A DNA stretch of 41,381 nucleotides from Treponema sp. (GTDB lineage Bacteria; Spirochaetota; Spirochaetia; Treponematales; Breznakiellaceae). Under the pieces are notes generated by a model. The model made no database searches and had not been told where the DNA came from. It saw only the letters and a program-made list of their open reading frames with translations. The stretch is taken from NCBI GenBank assembly GCA_031281555.1, contig JAITFK010000064.1:1-41381 (forward strand). Reading direction: 5' to 3'. The position numbers were made by a program, and so were the translations under genes. Below, in pieces: positions 7,688 through 16,450 of the stretch (its first letter is position 1; each line of letters starts with the position of its first letter).

Positions 7688-10600
7688 TCAACCTCCACCG
7701 TAGCGGTCTAAAGTTTCAAGGAGTTTTTCGGTATTGTCATCCATCCGTAAATCATAAAGTTTAAAATATAATTCACGTTCCCGGGGGGTTAGGCTTTCCG
7801 CGCCAAGCTCTGCCGTTATCTTTCCGGTAGCGGCAGTATCGCCGTCCTGAATTGCTTTTTTAAGCCGCTGTAAAATCAAGCTCACAATCTCATTTTTTGT
7901 TTCTGCGTCTGTTTCTACAGCGTCCGCTTTACTCCGGTGCATGGCCGCTATATTTTCGCAAAAAGCGGGAAGTATCCCGCATATCTTTTGAGCGTCTTCA
8001 TTCCGGCCAGCTTCTATCAGCAGCGCTTTGTCCGCCTGCAAATGAACAGGAAGCGCATCAAAAGATTCAACCAATGAAGTAAACCGCCTGTAATATTCTG
8101 TGTCTATTTCCAGTCCGCCGGAAGTTTTGCTCATCTCAAAAGCGGAGCGGTAATGGTTCAGTTTATCAATGCGTCTCTCCTCAACTGCAAGGGAATAGGG
8201 AGCAGAGGGAGAAGTATCAGCCGTTTCCCGCTTGTTAAGAAGTTTATTGATAATTACGTCTAACGCCTCGGGGCTTATCGGTTTAGAAAGATAATCATCA
8301 AAACCCTTTTCCAGATAAAGTTCTTTCATCCCCCGCAGAGCATTTGCTGTCAGCGCAACAATGGGCGTATGGGCATAGCCTTCTATTTTACGAATAGCCG
8401 CGGCGGTTTCAATGCCGTCCATTTCGGGCATCATGTGATCCATAAATATAAGATCGTATTTATTTTTATTGACTAATTCTATGGCTTCCCGCCCGGAAGC
8501 GGCGGTATCTGTTTGCAATCCGTAGGGAGCAAGTAAACCCCGCGCTACAAGGAGGTTTACAGGCAAATCATCCACCACCAATATTTGAGCGTGGGGCATC
8601 TGTGTAAGAGTAATAATTTTATCTCTTGTTTCTGACGCATAACAAAAATTACGCAGGGCTTCTGCGGTTTCCTCTCCGATTGGTTCGTATTCCCTTGAAA
8701 TACCGGCGTTTTCAATACCTTGAATAATCTCTGCGGTAAAGACTGAACCGGAGCCGTATTTGCTTTCCACGCTGATACTGCCGCCCATCATTTCCACGAG
8801 ATTTTTTGTGATTGCAAGCCCCAGGCCGGTTCCTTCGATTTTACGGTTTGCTCCGGTATCAAGCTGTGTGTAGCTGGTGAACAGTTTTTTTATGTCTTCA
8901 GCGCGTATGCCCATACCGGTATCCCGAACGGTAAAAACCAGCTTGACCATTCCGGTACAGTGGGCAGACCATGATATGTTAAGGGTTATAGTCCCTTCAT
9001 CGGTATACTTAATCGCGTTTGAAAGCAGGTTGTTCAACACCTCTTTGACCCGTAATTCATCACCTATTAGCTTCGCCGGAAAATCCCCGTTGATTTCCAA
9101 GACAAAGTTAATGGGTTTGGAAGCGTTGTTTCCTTTGGAAAGGTACCGTACCATGTTGAGGTTAACAGTATCGTGAATAAACGGAGCGGTCTTGTATTCA
9201 ACCGGAACAAGCTCAAAACTTCCGGCTTCGATTTTGGAAATGTCCAGAATGTCGTTGATAATCCCTAATAGCGAAACGCCTGACTGGTGTATCTGAATTA
9301 TATTTTCACTGCTGGAAGGAGACGGCCCGTTTCGCAGTTCAATTTCAGACAGACCGATCACCGCATTAAGGGGAGTTCTAATTTCGTGGCTCATGGTTGC
9401 AAGAAATTCGCTTTTTGCACGCGAAGCCTGCATCGCTATTGCCGTCTGCTCTTCAAGTTCCAGGGTTCGTTCTTTTACCGTTGATTCCAGTATGACGTTG
9501 GATTGTTCCAACTGCTTATACATTACGCTGAACCGTTTGGACATGGTAAAAACCATCCCTATGTAAACCACAAATACGCTGTATGAAAAAAGGGAGGTGT
9601 TGTCTTTGAAAAACGTATTGTGCAGAAAGTCAAAAGCTCCGCACAAGTAACATATCACCATGCCAATCAGAATGTTGCCGATAGGCATGCTTCCCCCGGA
9701 CTTAAGTTTTTTCCTGTTCCAAAAGTGGAAATATATAACTTCGTAAAAGAGAAGGTAACTGGCATAAATCATGGTTATTACATTCCATATTATTATGACT
9801 TCCTCCCCGTATTGACGGCAAAAAAAAGTCTGGGTCAGGCAAAGAAAAGAACTAAATGCCAAATAACCCCGGCTTATTTTTGTTGTCTCTCCCCTCCCCA
9901 AAGCTTCTAAAAACATTCCGAATATCGGGATAGCCATCATCAGAGAGCCGAATTCAAGGCGTCTGGATATGTCGGAATTATAAAACAGCGAATTAATTAA
10001 TCCCTGTAAACTGACAATATAAACGCAGATAAGGATAGAGAATAACCCAAAGTAAAGGTTAAAAATTTCAATCTTCTTTTTGACAGATAAAAACAACATC
10101 ATGTAATATATACCGGTAAAGGCAAAGAAGCCGCACAGAAAAATATACAGATAATTAATTCGCCTGGTCTCAATGTTTCTGTAGTTATCCATATATATAG
10201 GGGCCGAAGTATAGTACAGCCCTGTGCCCCTGTAGGTAGGATCACCCAGGATCCGCACAGCAAGGATATTGGTACCGGGAATAACAAAGGAACCGTCCAC
10301 CGGAAAAGACACATCGTTCCACGTCCGCCTTTCCCTGATTCGGCCTGTTTCGCTCAGGTGCAGTTCTGACAGGATTAATTTCCCATTGAAATAAACTTCC
10401 CAGCCCTCGCCTAAACCTGCAAAATAAATTCCCGGTATTACTGAAACAGTCCCATTAATATACGCCATAGCTGTGCTGTCCATTTCCAGCAGGAAAACGA
10501 CGGTAAATTCCTCCTCATCCTTTCCCCAGGGCGAAAGATAGCTGCGTTTTGGGATGTCGAGCCCTGAATCAATAATGCGCCGCGATGAAGTTTCAAAGCG

Positions 10601-10828
10601 CTTCCAAACGCCGGTCAGCCGCTCATCGGGAATCTTCCGCAAATCGGCAGGATCAAAGCCCTTTCTGGCATAAGTAGGACATTCTCTCAAGTTGGTGTAG
10701 ATAGGACTGTTTCTGCTGTGCTTGTTATTATTTTTTTCATTCCATACATAAAGCGCCGCGACTAGCATTGCAGCGGCGTAAAAAATGAAGACAAGGTATC
10801 CGGAAATATTTTGTTTATGTAAAGTCAT
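7688..10828 (-). CDS. Hybrid sensor histidine kinase with 7TM-DISM-like sensor
   Basis: A 1046-residue membrane kinase. One N-terminal helix (about 10-28) precedes an extracytoplasmic beta-rich domain (about 70-215, 'GEGWEVYFNGKLI', 'IPGTNILAVRILGDP') resembling DISM/galactose-binding sensor folds. About seven transmembrane helices follow (220-440), then a short coiled coil. The HisKA domain has H481 in 'SHEIRTPLN'. The HATPase domain (about 580-700) shows 'NNLLSNAIKYTDEG', 'DTGMGI' and 'GTGLGLAI'. A receiver domain (about 735-855) has D797 in 'LIFMDHMMPEMDG'. The last ~190 residues look like the HPt-plus-tail region common in treponeme hybrid kinases, but I see no HPt-type His motif. An AAGGA Shine-Dalgarno supports the ATG. 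It is co-transcribed with the response regulator. The signal is unknown; DISM sensors often bind carbohydrate-like ligands. Confidence 0.93.
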   Translation of the reverse strand: MTLHKQNISGYLVFIFYAAAMLVAALYVWNEKNNNKHSRNSPIYTNLRECPTYARKGFDPADLRKIPDERLTGVWKRFETSSRRIIDSGLDIPKRSYLSPWGKDEEEFTVVFLLEMDSTAMAYINGTVSVIPGIYFAGLGEGWEVYFNGKLILSELHLSETGRIRERRTWNDVSFPVDGSFVIPGTNILAVRILGDPTYRGTGLYYTSAPIYMDNYRNIETRRINYLYIFLCGFFAFTGIYYMMLFLSVKKKIEIFNLYFGLFSILICVYIVSLQGLINSLFYNSDISRRLEFGSLMMAIPIFGMFLEALGRGETTKISRGYLAFSSFLCLTQTFFCRQYGEEVIIIWNVITMIYASYLLFYEVIYFHFWNRKKLKSGGSMPIGNILIGMVICYLCGAFDFLHNTFFKDNTSLFSYSVFVVYIGMVFTMSKRFSVMYKQLEQSNVILESTVKERTLELEEQTAIAMQASRAKSEFLATMSHEIRTPLNAVIGLSEIELRNGPSPSSSENIIQIHQSGVSLLGIINDILDISKIEAGSFELVPVEYKTAPFIHDTVNLNMVRYLSKGNNASKPINFVLEINGDFPAKLIGDELRVKEVLNNLLSNAIKYTDEGTITLNISWSAHCTGMVKLVFTVRDTGMGIRAEDIKKLFTSYTQLDTGANRKIEGTGLGLAITKNLVEMMGGSISVESKYGSGSVFTAEIIQGIENAGISREYEPIGEETAEALRNFCYASETRDKIITLTQMPHAQILVVDDLPVNLLVARGLLAPYGLQTDTAASGREAIELVNKNKYDLIFMDHMMPEMDGIETAAAIRKIEGYAHTPIVALTANALRGMKELYLEKGFDDYLSKPISPEALDVIINKLLNKRETADTSPSAPYSLAVEERRIDKLNHYRSAFEMSKTSGGLEIDTEYYRRFTSLVESFDALPVHLQADKALLIEAGRNEDAQKICGILPAFCENIAAMHRSKADAVETDAETKNEIVSLILQRLKKAIQDGDTAATGKITAELGAESLTPRERELYFKLYDLRMDDNTEKLLETLDRYGGG

Positions 10829-10893
10829 TTTTTCCTTAAGGAAATGAGTATTTTATACCTCCGTTTATTTTTAACGGCAGCTTTCTTATAAAT

Positions 10894-10923
10894 ATTATAC
10901 TGTCTTTTTATCCGCCGCTCCAA
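10894..10923 (-). promoter_or_regulatory. Sigma70-type promoter for the kinase operon
   Basis: On the minus strand: TTGGAG, 18-nt spacer, TATAAT, about 65 bp upstream of the kinase ATG. It lies in the divergent region shared with the PD-(D/E)XK gene. Confidence 0.6.
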
Positions 10924-10984
10924 GCTCCCAAAAAACCAACTGCGGGAGAGGAACCTTTTTATAGATAACTTTTCCGGTTTATAC

Positions 10985-10990
10985 TATAAT
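10985..10990 (+). promoter_or_regulatory. -10 box 7 nt before the ATG at 10998 (leaderless start)
   Basis: TATAAT ends 7 nt before the ATG and no Shine-Dalgarno is present, so transcription would start at or next to the start codon. No good -35 box is visible. Confidence 0.5.
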
Positions 10991-10997
10991 TACCGTT

Positions 10998-11627
10998 ATG
11001 GAAGCAACACAGACAGCCAATCCACCCAGTTTTGAAACGGTTTGGGCGGCACTACAGGAAGTCGCTAAACGGCAAGAAGAAACCGCCCGTCAAATGCTGG
11101 AAACTGACAGGCAAATGCAAGAAACTGACAGGCAAATGCAAGAGACTGCCCGTCAAATGTTGGAAACTGACAGAAAAATGCAAGAGACTGACAGGCGACT
11201 CGGCAAGCTGGGCAACCGTATGGGTGAAATTATTGAACACATGGTTGCACCTAATCTGCGGGAGAAATTCAGGGAGTTAGGTCTTAATTTCCCTCAAGCC
11301 AATCCCAATTCCGATGTTGCTGATTATGATAACAACATATTCCTTGAAATTGACGTTAAACTGGAAAACGGCGATAAAGCCATGCTTGTCGAAGTAAAAA
11401 CCAACCTTACCATTGAAGATGTGCAAGAACATATTAAACGCCTTGAAAAAATGCGTATGTATGCTGATTTGCACGGCGACAAGCGTACTTTTCTGGGTTC
11501 TGTTGCAGGGGTGATAGTAACAGCAAGTGTAAAAGAATATGCGTTAGGAAAGGGATTATATGTTATAGAACCTTCCGGAGAAACCTTTAATATTACTCCG
11601 CCAAACGGTCAACCAAAAGAATGGTAA
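10998..11627 (+). CDS. DUF3782-like coiled-coil PD-(D/E)XK protein
   Basis: A 209-residue protein in two parts. Residues about 20-72 are a charged coiled coil made of near-identical seven-residue units (QMLETDR, QMQETDR, QMQETAR). A conserved linker 'LGKLGNRMGEIIEHMVAP' leads into a PD-(D/E)XK nuclease-like domain with D119 in 'LEIDVKL' and E132-x-K134 in 'LVEVKTN'. The architecture matches the DUF3782 proteins common in cyanobacteria and other gut or mat bacteria, whose role is not established. The catalytic triad pattern is intact, so nuclease activity is possible but unproven. It has no signal peptide and is cytoplasmic. It stands alone between the divergent kinase operon and oppA. There is no Shine-Dalgarno, and a -10 box lies 7 nt upstream, suggesting a leaderless mRNA. 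Confidence 0.8.
   Translation: MEATQTANPPSFETVWAALQEVAKRQEETARQMLETDRQMQETDRQMQETARQMLETDRKMQETDRRLGKLGNRMGEIIEHMVAPNLREKFRELGLNFPQANPNSDVADYDNNIFLEIDVKLENGDKAMLVEVKTNLTIEDVQEHIKRLEKMRMYADLHGDKRTFLGSVAGVIVTASVKEYALGKGLYVIEPSGETFNITPPNGQPKEW
11091..11195 (+). repeat. Five tandem 21-bp units coding the coiled coil
   Basis: Five in-frame units of 21 bp (consensus CAAATGCAAGAAACTGACAGG), each coding one seven-residue repeat. A more diverged unit precedes them. The third base varies, so the array is not brand new, but units 1 and 2 differ at only two bases. Copy number could change by recombination without a frameshift. Confidence 0.9.
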
Positions 11628-11758
11628 TTATAATAAATTCTGCCTGCTTGTGCTTAAAACACACTGTAACTTTCGCCTAACTCCGGTACTTGTTCCCGCT
11701 TTTCATAATACAATGGATTGAGTAAAATTAGTCAGAAGAATTTCATTTGGAGGAAAAA

Positions 11759-13423
11759 ATGAAAAAATTATTAATTGCAGTTCTGTGCCTGTCTCTTATT
11801 GGGTTTTTATCAGGCTGCGGAGGTAAAAAGAGCAGCGCGTCAACACGGGAAAATACCATAAGCGCATGCTTTGGCTCTGAACCGAATACAATTGATCCCG
11901 CGCTTAACTCTGCGGTGGATGCCGCTATTTATCTTCAACATACGCATGAAGGCATATATAAATACGAAGACACCGGTATTCAGGCAACTGCCGGAATTAA
12001 CTTCGCAAAGACTGTTCCCGGCATGGCAGCGGGTGCGCCGCAAAAAACGGTACACAGCGACGGCACTGTAACCCTTGTGTATACACTGCGAAGCGGCCTT
12101 AAATGGTCGGACGGTTCCGCTCTTACCGCAGAGGATTTCGTTTACTCATGGCAGCGTCTTGTCGATCCTGAAACCGCCGCTGATTACAATTACATGATTG
12201 ACATGATCGAAAACGCCATTGAAATCATGGAAGATGAAATGGATAAGAGCTCATTGGGTGTAAGGGCGGTTAACGCTACAACTCTGGAAATTAAACTGAC
12301 TTATGACTGCCCCTTCTTTGATGAGATCATGGCTTTCCCCGCAACATTCCCCGTAAAGAAAAGCATTATTGAAAAATCAGGCGATCAATGGACATTTGAC
12401 CCTTCAACCTATGTAAGCAACGGTCCTTACCGCATGAAAGAATGGGTTCACAACTCATATATTCTGATTGAAAAAAATCCCAATTATTACGCCGTAGTTA
12501 ACGGTCCTGAATTCATCCGTTTTGTTTTAATGGATGATGAAAACGCAATACTTACAGGTTTCCGCGCCGGTGAAATTGACTTTATTGAAGCTTTACCTGC
12601 CGATGAAATTCCGTCTCTTTTGAAATCAGGCGAGTTAAATATTTCCGATTATCTCGGCACATACTTTGTAAGTCTTAACACACAGCGTCCGCCGTTTACA
12701 GACGCCCGTATCCGTAAAGCTTTCGGACTTGCAATAGACCGCAACTATATTGTTAATCAAGTAACCCGAGGAGGACAGAAACCTGCGGGCGGTTTTGTTC
12801 CATCCGGTATAAGCGATGTCGCTGTGGGAAGCGATTTCCGTAAAACAGGCGGCGATTATATAAGCCTTGCGGAATCTGATTATGAAAAGAACGTTGCCGA
12901 AGCGCAGCGGTTAATGGCGGAGGCGGGATACCCTGGCGGAAGAGGGTTTCCTGTAGTTGAATATCTGTACAATACCAATGATATACACCGCGCTGTCGGT
13001 GAAGCTTTACAGAATATGTGGCGCACCGCATTGGGAGTAAACGTTACTCTCGGTAACCAGGAGTGGAATGTTTTTCTTGATACAAGGAAAAAAGGCAACT
13101 ATTCAATAGCGCGTGACGGCTGGATCGGCGATTACAATGATCCGATAAATTTCCTGGATATGTTCCTTACAGGCGGAGGAAACAACAATTCACAGTACGC
13201 CAACAGGGAATTTGATAACCTAATCGCTAAAGCAAAAGGAACCGCTGTTCAGGCGGATCGGATGGGATATATGCACCAGGCTGAAGACCTGCTTGTAGGC
13301 CGCGATATGGCAGTTGCGCCCATTTACTTTTATACCAACCTCTACATGATCAATCCGCGTGTAAAGGCATTCTACACGCCGCTTGGATATTACTTCTTTA
13401 CGAATTCAAAATTAGGTAATTAA
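11759..13423 (+). CDS. oppA: Oligopeptide ABC transporter substrate-binding lipoprotein (OppA-like)
   Basis: A 554-residue SBP_bac_5 family protein. The lipoprotein signal peptide 'LLIAVLCLSLIGFLSGC' places it on the membrane. Typical family segments are 'SEPNTIDPALNS' near the N-terminus, 'LRSGLKWSDGSALTAEDFVYSW', 'SNGPYRMKEW', 'IRKAFGLAIDRN' and 'GWIGDYNDPINFLDMF'. It should bind peptides in the periplasm and hand them to an Opp permease. No permease or ATPase genes are next to it, so it is an orphan binding protein or is served by a transporter elsewhere. The track begins at a TTG at 11747; the ATG at 11759 has GGAGG at ideal spacing and starts the signal peptide, so I use that. Peptide specificity cannot be read from sequence. 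Confidence 0.93.
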   Translation: MKKLLIAVLCLSLIGFLSGCGGKKSSASTRENTISACFGSEPNTIDPALNSAVDAAIYLQHTHEGIYKYEDTGIQATAGINFAKTVPGMAAGAPQKTVHSDGTVTLVYTLRSGLKWSDGSALTAEDFVYSWQRLVDPETAADYNYMIDMIENAIEIMEDEMDKSSLGVRAVNATTLEIKLTYDCPFFDEIMAFPATFPVKKSIIEKSGDQWTFDPSTYVSNGPYRMKEWVHNSYILIEKNPNYYAVVNGPEFIRFVLMDDENAILTGFRAGEIDFIEALPADEIPSLLKSGELNISDYLGTYFVSLNTQRPPFTDARIRKAFGLAIDRNYIVNQVTRGGQKPAGGFVPSGISDVAVGSDFRKTGGDYISLAESDYEKNVAEAQRLMAEAGYPGGRGFPVVEYLYNTNDIHRAVGEALQNMWRTALGVNVTLGNQEWNVFLDTRKKGNYSIARDGWIGDYNDPINFLDMFLTGGGNNNSQYANREFDNLIAKAKGTAVQADRMGYMHQAEDLLVGRDMAVAPIYFYTNLYMINPRVKAFYTPLGYYFFTNSKLGN

Positions 13424-13438
13424 AATACCTTGAGTTTT

Positions 13439-13466
13439 ACCCCCGGATTGATAGATTTCCGGGGGT
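13439..13466 (+). terminator. GC-rich hairpin downstream of oppA
   Basis: A perfect 9-bp stem (ACCCCCGGA / TCCGGGGGT) with a 10-nt loop, 15 bp after the oppA stop. The T-tract is poor (TTCTC), so it may act as an RNA-stabilising hairpin rather than an efficient terminator. Confidence 0.6.
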
Positions 13467-13565
13467 TCTCAAAAAAACATAGCGTTTTTCATGACTCTGT
13501 CTTGAACCGGAAAATTTCCATTAATATCTTTGCGGTGTGCGGCGTTTATCCAGGTGATTTTAGTT

Positions 13566-13781
13566 TTATTTCGGTTCTTCTTCGCATTTCCGGTATAAAC
13601 TTAGTTCCAGCTTTTTTCTTTTTATTACATAATCCAACCTGGTTAATTTTTCGCAGAGGTTATTCAAGCTGTCGAATAATGAGAGCAGAAGGGTCGTGTT
13701 ATCCTCTGTTTCAGGTTTATTTATGCTTTTTTCTGTTTCATTTAAGTAACCGCATGAACGAGACTGAACTGTTTGTGTCAT
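13566..13781 (-). CDS. Small hypothetical protein, predicted coiled coil
   Basis: A 71-residue protein starting at ATG 13781, with AGAGG 7 nt upstream. The track's longer version uses an earlier, unsupported start. The sequence has a polar N-terminus and then a helical, charged region ('LLLSLFDSLNNLCEKLTRLDYVIKRKKLEL') that could form a coiled coil. There is no signal peptide or known domain. A good promoter lies 58-86 bp upstream, which argues that it is real. It sits alone between oppA and mnmG. The function is unknown. Confidence 0.55.
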   Translation of the reverse strand: MTQTVQSRSCGYLNETEKSINKPETEDNTTLLLSLFDSLNNLCEKLTRLDYVIKRKKLELSLYRKCEEEPK

Positions 13782-13838
13782 ATAAAGCCTCTTTATAAAT
13801 AGAAGTAACAAGTTGAAATTCTTAATCTTATTATGTCT

Positions 13839-13867
13839 AGTTTATTTATATAAGTAAATTTTGTCAA
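13839..13867 (-). promoter_or_regulatory. Promoter for the small 13566..13781 gene
   Basis: On the minus strand: a perfect TTGACA, 17-nt spacer, TAAACT. It lies between the mnmG stop and the small gene. Confidence 0.5.
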
Positions 13868-13953
13868 TGTATCGTATTAACATTTATTGTATTATCTATA
13901 AAAATACAACACGGTACCGACAGTTGAAAAAGTGTTTGTATCGTTTAAAATTC

Positions 13954-15771
13954 TCACTTCCTGTTTGCCATAATTATCAGCACCGCAATGTCCCCCTGCC
14001 GGACGCCGGGTATTCGCGCCGCCTGTCCGACATTCAGCGGCTTTACGGCTTGCAGTTTTTCTCTTGCCTCAATGGAAAGACCGCTTATAACAGAGTAATC
14101 AACGGCAGGATCAAGCTTGATAGCGTCCATTTTGGCGGTTTTTGCGGCAAAACGTTCTTCCTTTTCTATGTAACCTGCGTATTTTATGTCCAAAAGCGCT
14201 CTTTCAACTAATTCAGCCGGATAGCCTGCCAAATCCGCTCCGGCGATATATGCAACTAACGCATTATCAGACTTGCCGGATTTTAATTTTGAATGACGCT
14301 TCGCAAGGAGTTCTTTAATTGCGTCTAATGTCTTTGTTTTTTCAAGGAACTGTTCCCAGCGGTTGTCATCTACAAGACCTGTATCGCGTCCCTTGGGAGT
14401 AAGTCTTGTGTCCGCAGTGTCATGGCGAAGCATTAAACGGTGTTCGGCGCGGCTTGTAAACATTCGATACGGTTCTTTTGTTCCCAGAGTTGTAAGGTCG
14501 TCAACCAAAACGCCGATGTAGGCTTCGGCGCGTCCGAGTATCAGCGGAGAACGGTTCAGCATTTTCATCGCGGCATTAATACCGGCAATTAACCCCTGGG
14601 CGGCGGCTTCCTCATAACCGGAACTGCCGTTTGTCTGCCCTGCCGAATAGAAACCGGATATGCGTTTTGACTCAAGAGAGGGATAAAGATCAAGGGGATC
14701 GATATAATCGTACTCCACAGCGTAGGCGGGGCGGACAATGCGGGCGTCTTCGAGACCGGGAATGGTACGGATAAAGTCCCGCTGTACGTCTTCGGGCAGA
14801 GAACTGGAAGCGCCGTTCATGTACATTTCGTTAGTTGAAAGTCCTTCGGGTTCGATAAAAATATGATGCCGTTCCCGCTGCGGAAAACGGACTACTTTGT
14901 CTTCTATAGAAGGGCAGTATCGCGCTCCTGTTCCCGTAATTTTTCCGCCGTATAACGGAGAACGGTTAATATTAGCTCTGATAATTTCATGTGTCTTTAA
15001 ATTTGTGTATGTGATCCAGCAAGGCATAGACGGTCTTTGCGCTAAAGTTCCGGCGCAGAACGAGAATGGACGCATTTCCTCACCGTCCTGTTTTTCCATT
15101 ACAGCAAAATTAATTGAATTGCCTGCTATCCGCGCCGGAGTTCCGGTTTTCAACCTGCCCACAGGAAACCCGAGACGGCGCAGGGAAACGCCGAGTCCCA
15201 AGGCCGCTTCTTCTCCAAGCCGTCCCTGCAAAGCGTCAAATTCACCGATAAATATTTTCCCTTCCATGAAAGTACCCGCAGAGAGAATTACAGTACGCGA
15301 AGATATACGATGTCCACGTTGAGTAATTACTCCGGCGACTGTCAGAGAAGAAGCGGATTTGTCATCGGCAGAGTCTTTTTCAACGATTAAATCAACCACA
15401 GTATCCATAAAGATTGAAAGATTTTTTTGTTTTTCTATAACTGAACGCGCCGCCGCCTGATACGCGTGTTTATCCGCCTGCGCTCTCGGCGCCTGTACCG
15501 CCGGTCCTCTGGAACGGTTAAGCACTCGGTATTGAATCATTGTCGCATCTGTCAGCTTTGCCATTTCTCCGCCAAGAGCGTCTACTTCACGGACAAGGTT
15601 GCCTTTGGAAAGACCTCCGATTGCCGGATTACAGGACAGCGCGCCTATTTTATCAGGATTCTGCGTTATAAGAAGAGTTAAAAAACCAAGACGGCTTACC
15701 GCAAGAGACGCTTCAATTCCGGCATGGCCTCCTCCTATAACAATACAGTCATAATCCACGGATGCTACCAC
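13954..15771 (-). CDS. mnmG: tRNA uridine-5-carboxymethylaminomethyl modification enzyme MnmG (GidA)
   Basis: A 605-residue FAD-dependent enzyme that, with MnmE, installs the (carboxymethyl)aminomethyl group on U34 of certain tRNAs in the cytoplasm. The N-terminal FAD motif is '[12 protein letters not shown]'. Further family blocks are '[26 protein letters not shown]', '[17 protein letters not shown]', '[11 protein letters not shown]' and '[20 protein letters not shown]'. The C-terminal domain includes '[24 protein letters not shown]'. Length is normal. The ORF starts at GTG 15771 and overlaps the DUF4230 stop by 7 nt. An in-frame GTG at 15759 ('[10 protein letters not shown]') is an equally likely start. 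No Shine-Dalgarno is clear, so translation probably depends on coupling. Its partner mnmE lies two genes upstream in the same run. Confidence 0.96.
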   Translation of the reverse strand: MVASVDYDCIVIGGGHAGIEASLAVSRLGFLTLLITQNPDKIGALSCNPAIGGLSKGNLVREVDALGGEMAKLTDATMIQYRVLNRSRGPAVQAPRAQADKHAYQAAARSVIEKQKNLSIFMDTVVDLIVEKDSADDKSASSLTVAGVITQRGHRISSRTVILSAGTFMEGKIFIGEFDALQGRLGEEAALGLGVSLRRLGFPVGRLKTGTPARIAGNSINFAVMEKQDGEEMRPFSFCAGTLAQRPSMPCWITYTNLKTHEIIRANINRSPLYGGKITGTGARYCPSIEDKVVRFPQRERHHIFIEPEGLSTNEMYMNGASSSLPEDVQRDFIRTIPGLEDARIVRPAYAVEYDYIDPLDLYPSLESKRISGFYSAGQTNGSSGYEEAAAQGLIAGINAAMKMLNRSPLILGRAEAYIGVLVDDLTTLGTKEPYRMFTSRAEHRLMLRHDTADTRLTPKGRDTGLVDDNRWEQFLEKTKTLDAIKELLAKRHSKLKSGKSDNALVAYIAGADLAGYPAELVERALLDIKYAGYIEKEERFAAKTAKMDAIKLDPAVDYSVISGLSIEAREKLQAVKPLNVGQAARIPGVRQGDIAVLIIMANRK

Positions 15772-16385
15772 ACAAAAACAATAGTATATTTCCCTTTAAT
15801 CGACGGATTTAATTCCAGCAAAGGTTTAAAAAGCGTTTCAGCGGAATCCCGTGCCTGTTTTATTAATTCTAAATTTGCCAAAACTTGTTTTTCCTGATCA
15901 AGTTTTGTATCGCCAAGTAAATCAAGTATTTCCTGCGGTTTTATTGAACGGGGAAGAATTCCTCCTCCGGCAAGTTCATAAGATCTTGCATGTTCAGGAT
16001 ACTGTTCATGCGCCAGTATTTTAACCGGAGGCATTTTTAATACAAGCTGTGTTCCGTTTTCATTTACTTCCAAATCCGTGCAGTCAAACCCAAGTTTTAT
16101 TGTTCCATCCAGGACAATAAGCAAATTCCGCGCATTAAGCCAGCTGCCGGGGTTATACGCTCTTTCAGTAATTGATTGATAATTGTAAACCAGGCACACA
16201 TATTCGGAAGCCGGCAGTATTTCCCTGACTACAGTGCTGATATTGGTTTCTATTAATTGTTTTATTACTAAAGGTTTTCTTGCGGCTGTCCAGATAACGG
16301 CGCCAAGTAATACCAGAAACAGAAAGATTGTTATTATTAAAACTGTTATCAGAGCGGTTTTATTGCCTTTTTCTTTATTACTCAC
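15765..16385 (-). CDS. DUF4230 membrane-anchored protein
   Basis: A 206-residue protein with a short basic N-terminus and one transmembrane helix (about 10-33, '[21 protein letters not shown]'). A DUF4230-type domain follows, with '[18 protein letters not shown]', '[20 protein letters not shown]' and '[11 protein letters not shown]'. It starts at GTG with an AGGAGAG Shine-Dalgarno. The function of DUF4230 is unknown; the helix places the domain outside the cytoplasm. It is sandwiched between mnmE and mnmG and overlaps mnmG by 7 nt. This probably reflects shared transcription rather than a role in tRNA modification. Confidence 0.8.
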   Translation of the reverse strand: MSNKEKGNKTALITVLIITIFLFLVLLGAVIWTAARKPLVIKQLIETNISTVVREILPASEYVCLVYNYQSITERAYNPGSWLNARNLLIVLDGTIKLGFDCTDLEVNENGTQLVLKMPPVKILAHEQYPEHARSYELAGGGILPRSIKPQEILDLLGDTKLDQEKQVLANLELIKQARDSAETLFKPLLELNPSIKGKYTIVFVW

Positions 16386-16450
16386 AAAACTCTCCTGATT
16401 TTATTTTAACAGCCAATGAAATATTTATGCAACTCTAAAACTCTTCAACT

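Noticed and set aside
11091-11195. CRISPR-like array from the 21-bp repeats
   Set aside because: Units are contiguous without spacers and code in frame for a protein repeat.
13430-13798. 122-residue plus-strand ORF downstream of oppA
   Set aside because: It begins inside the terminator hairpin, has no Shine-Dalgarno, and is antisense to the better supported small gene 13566..13781.
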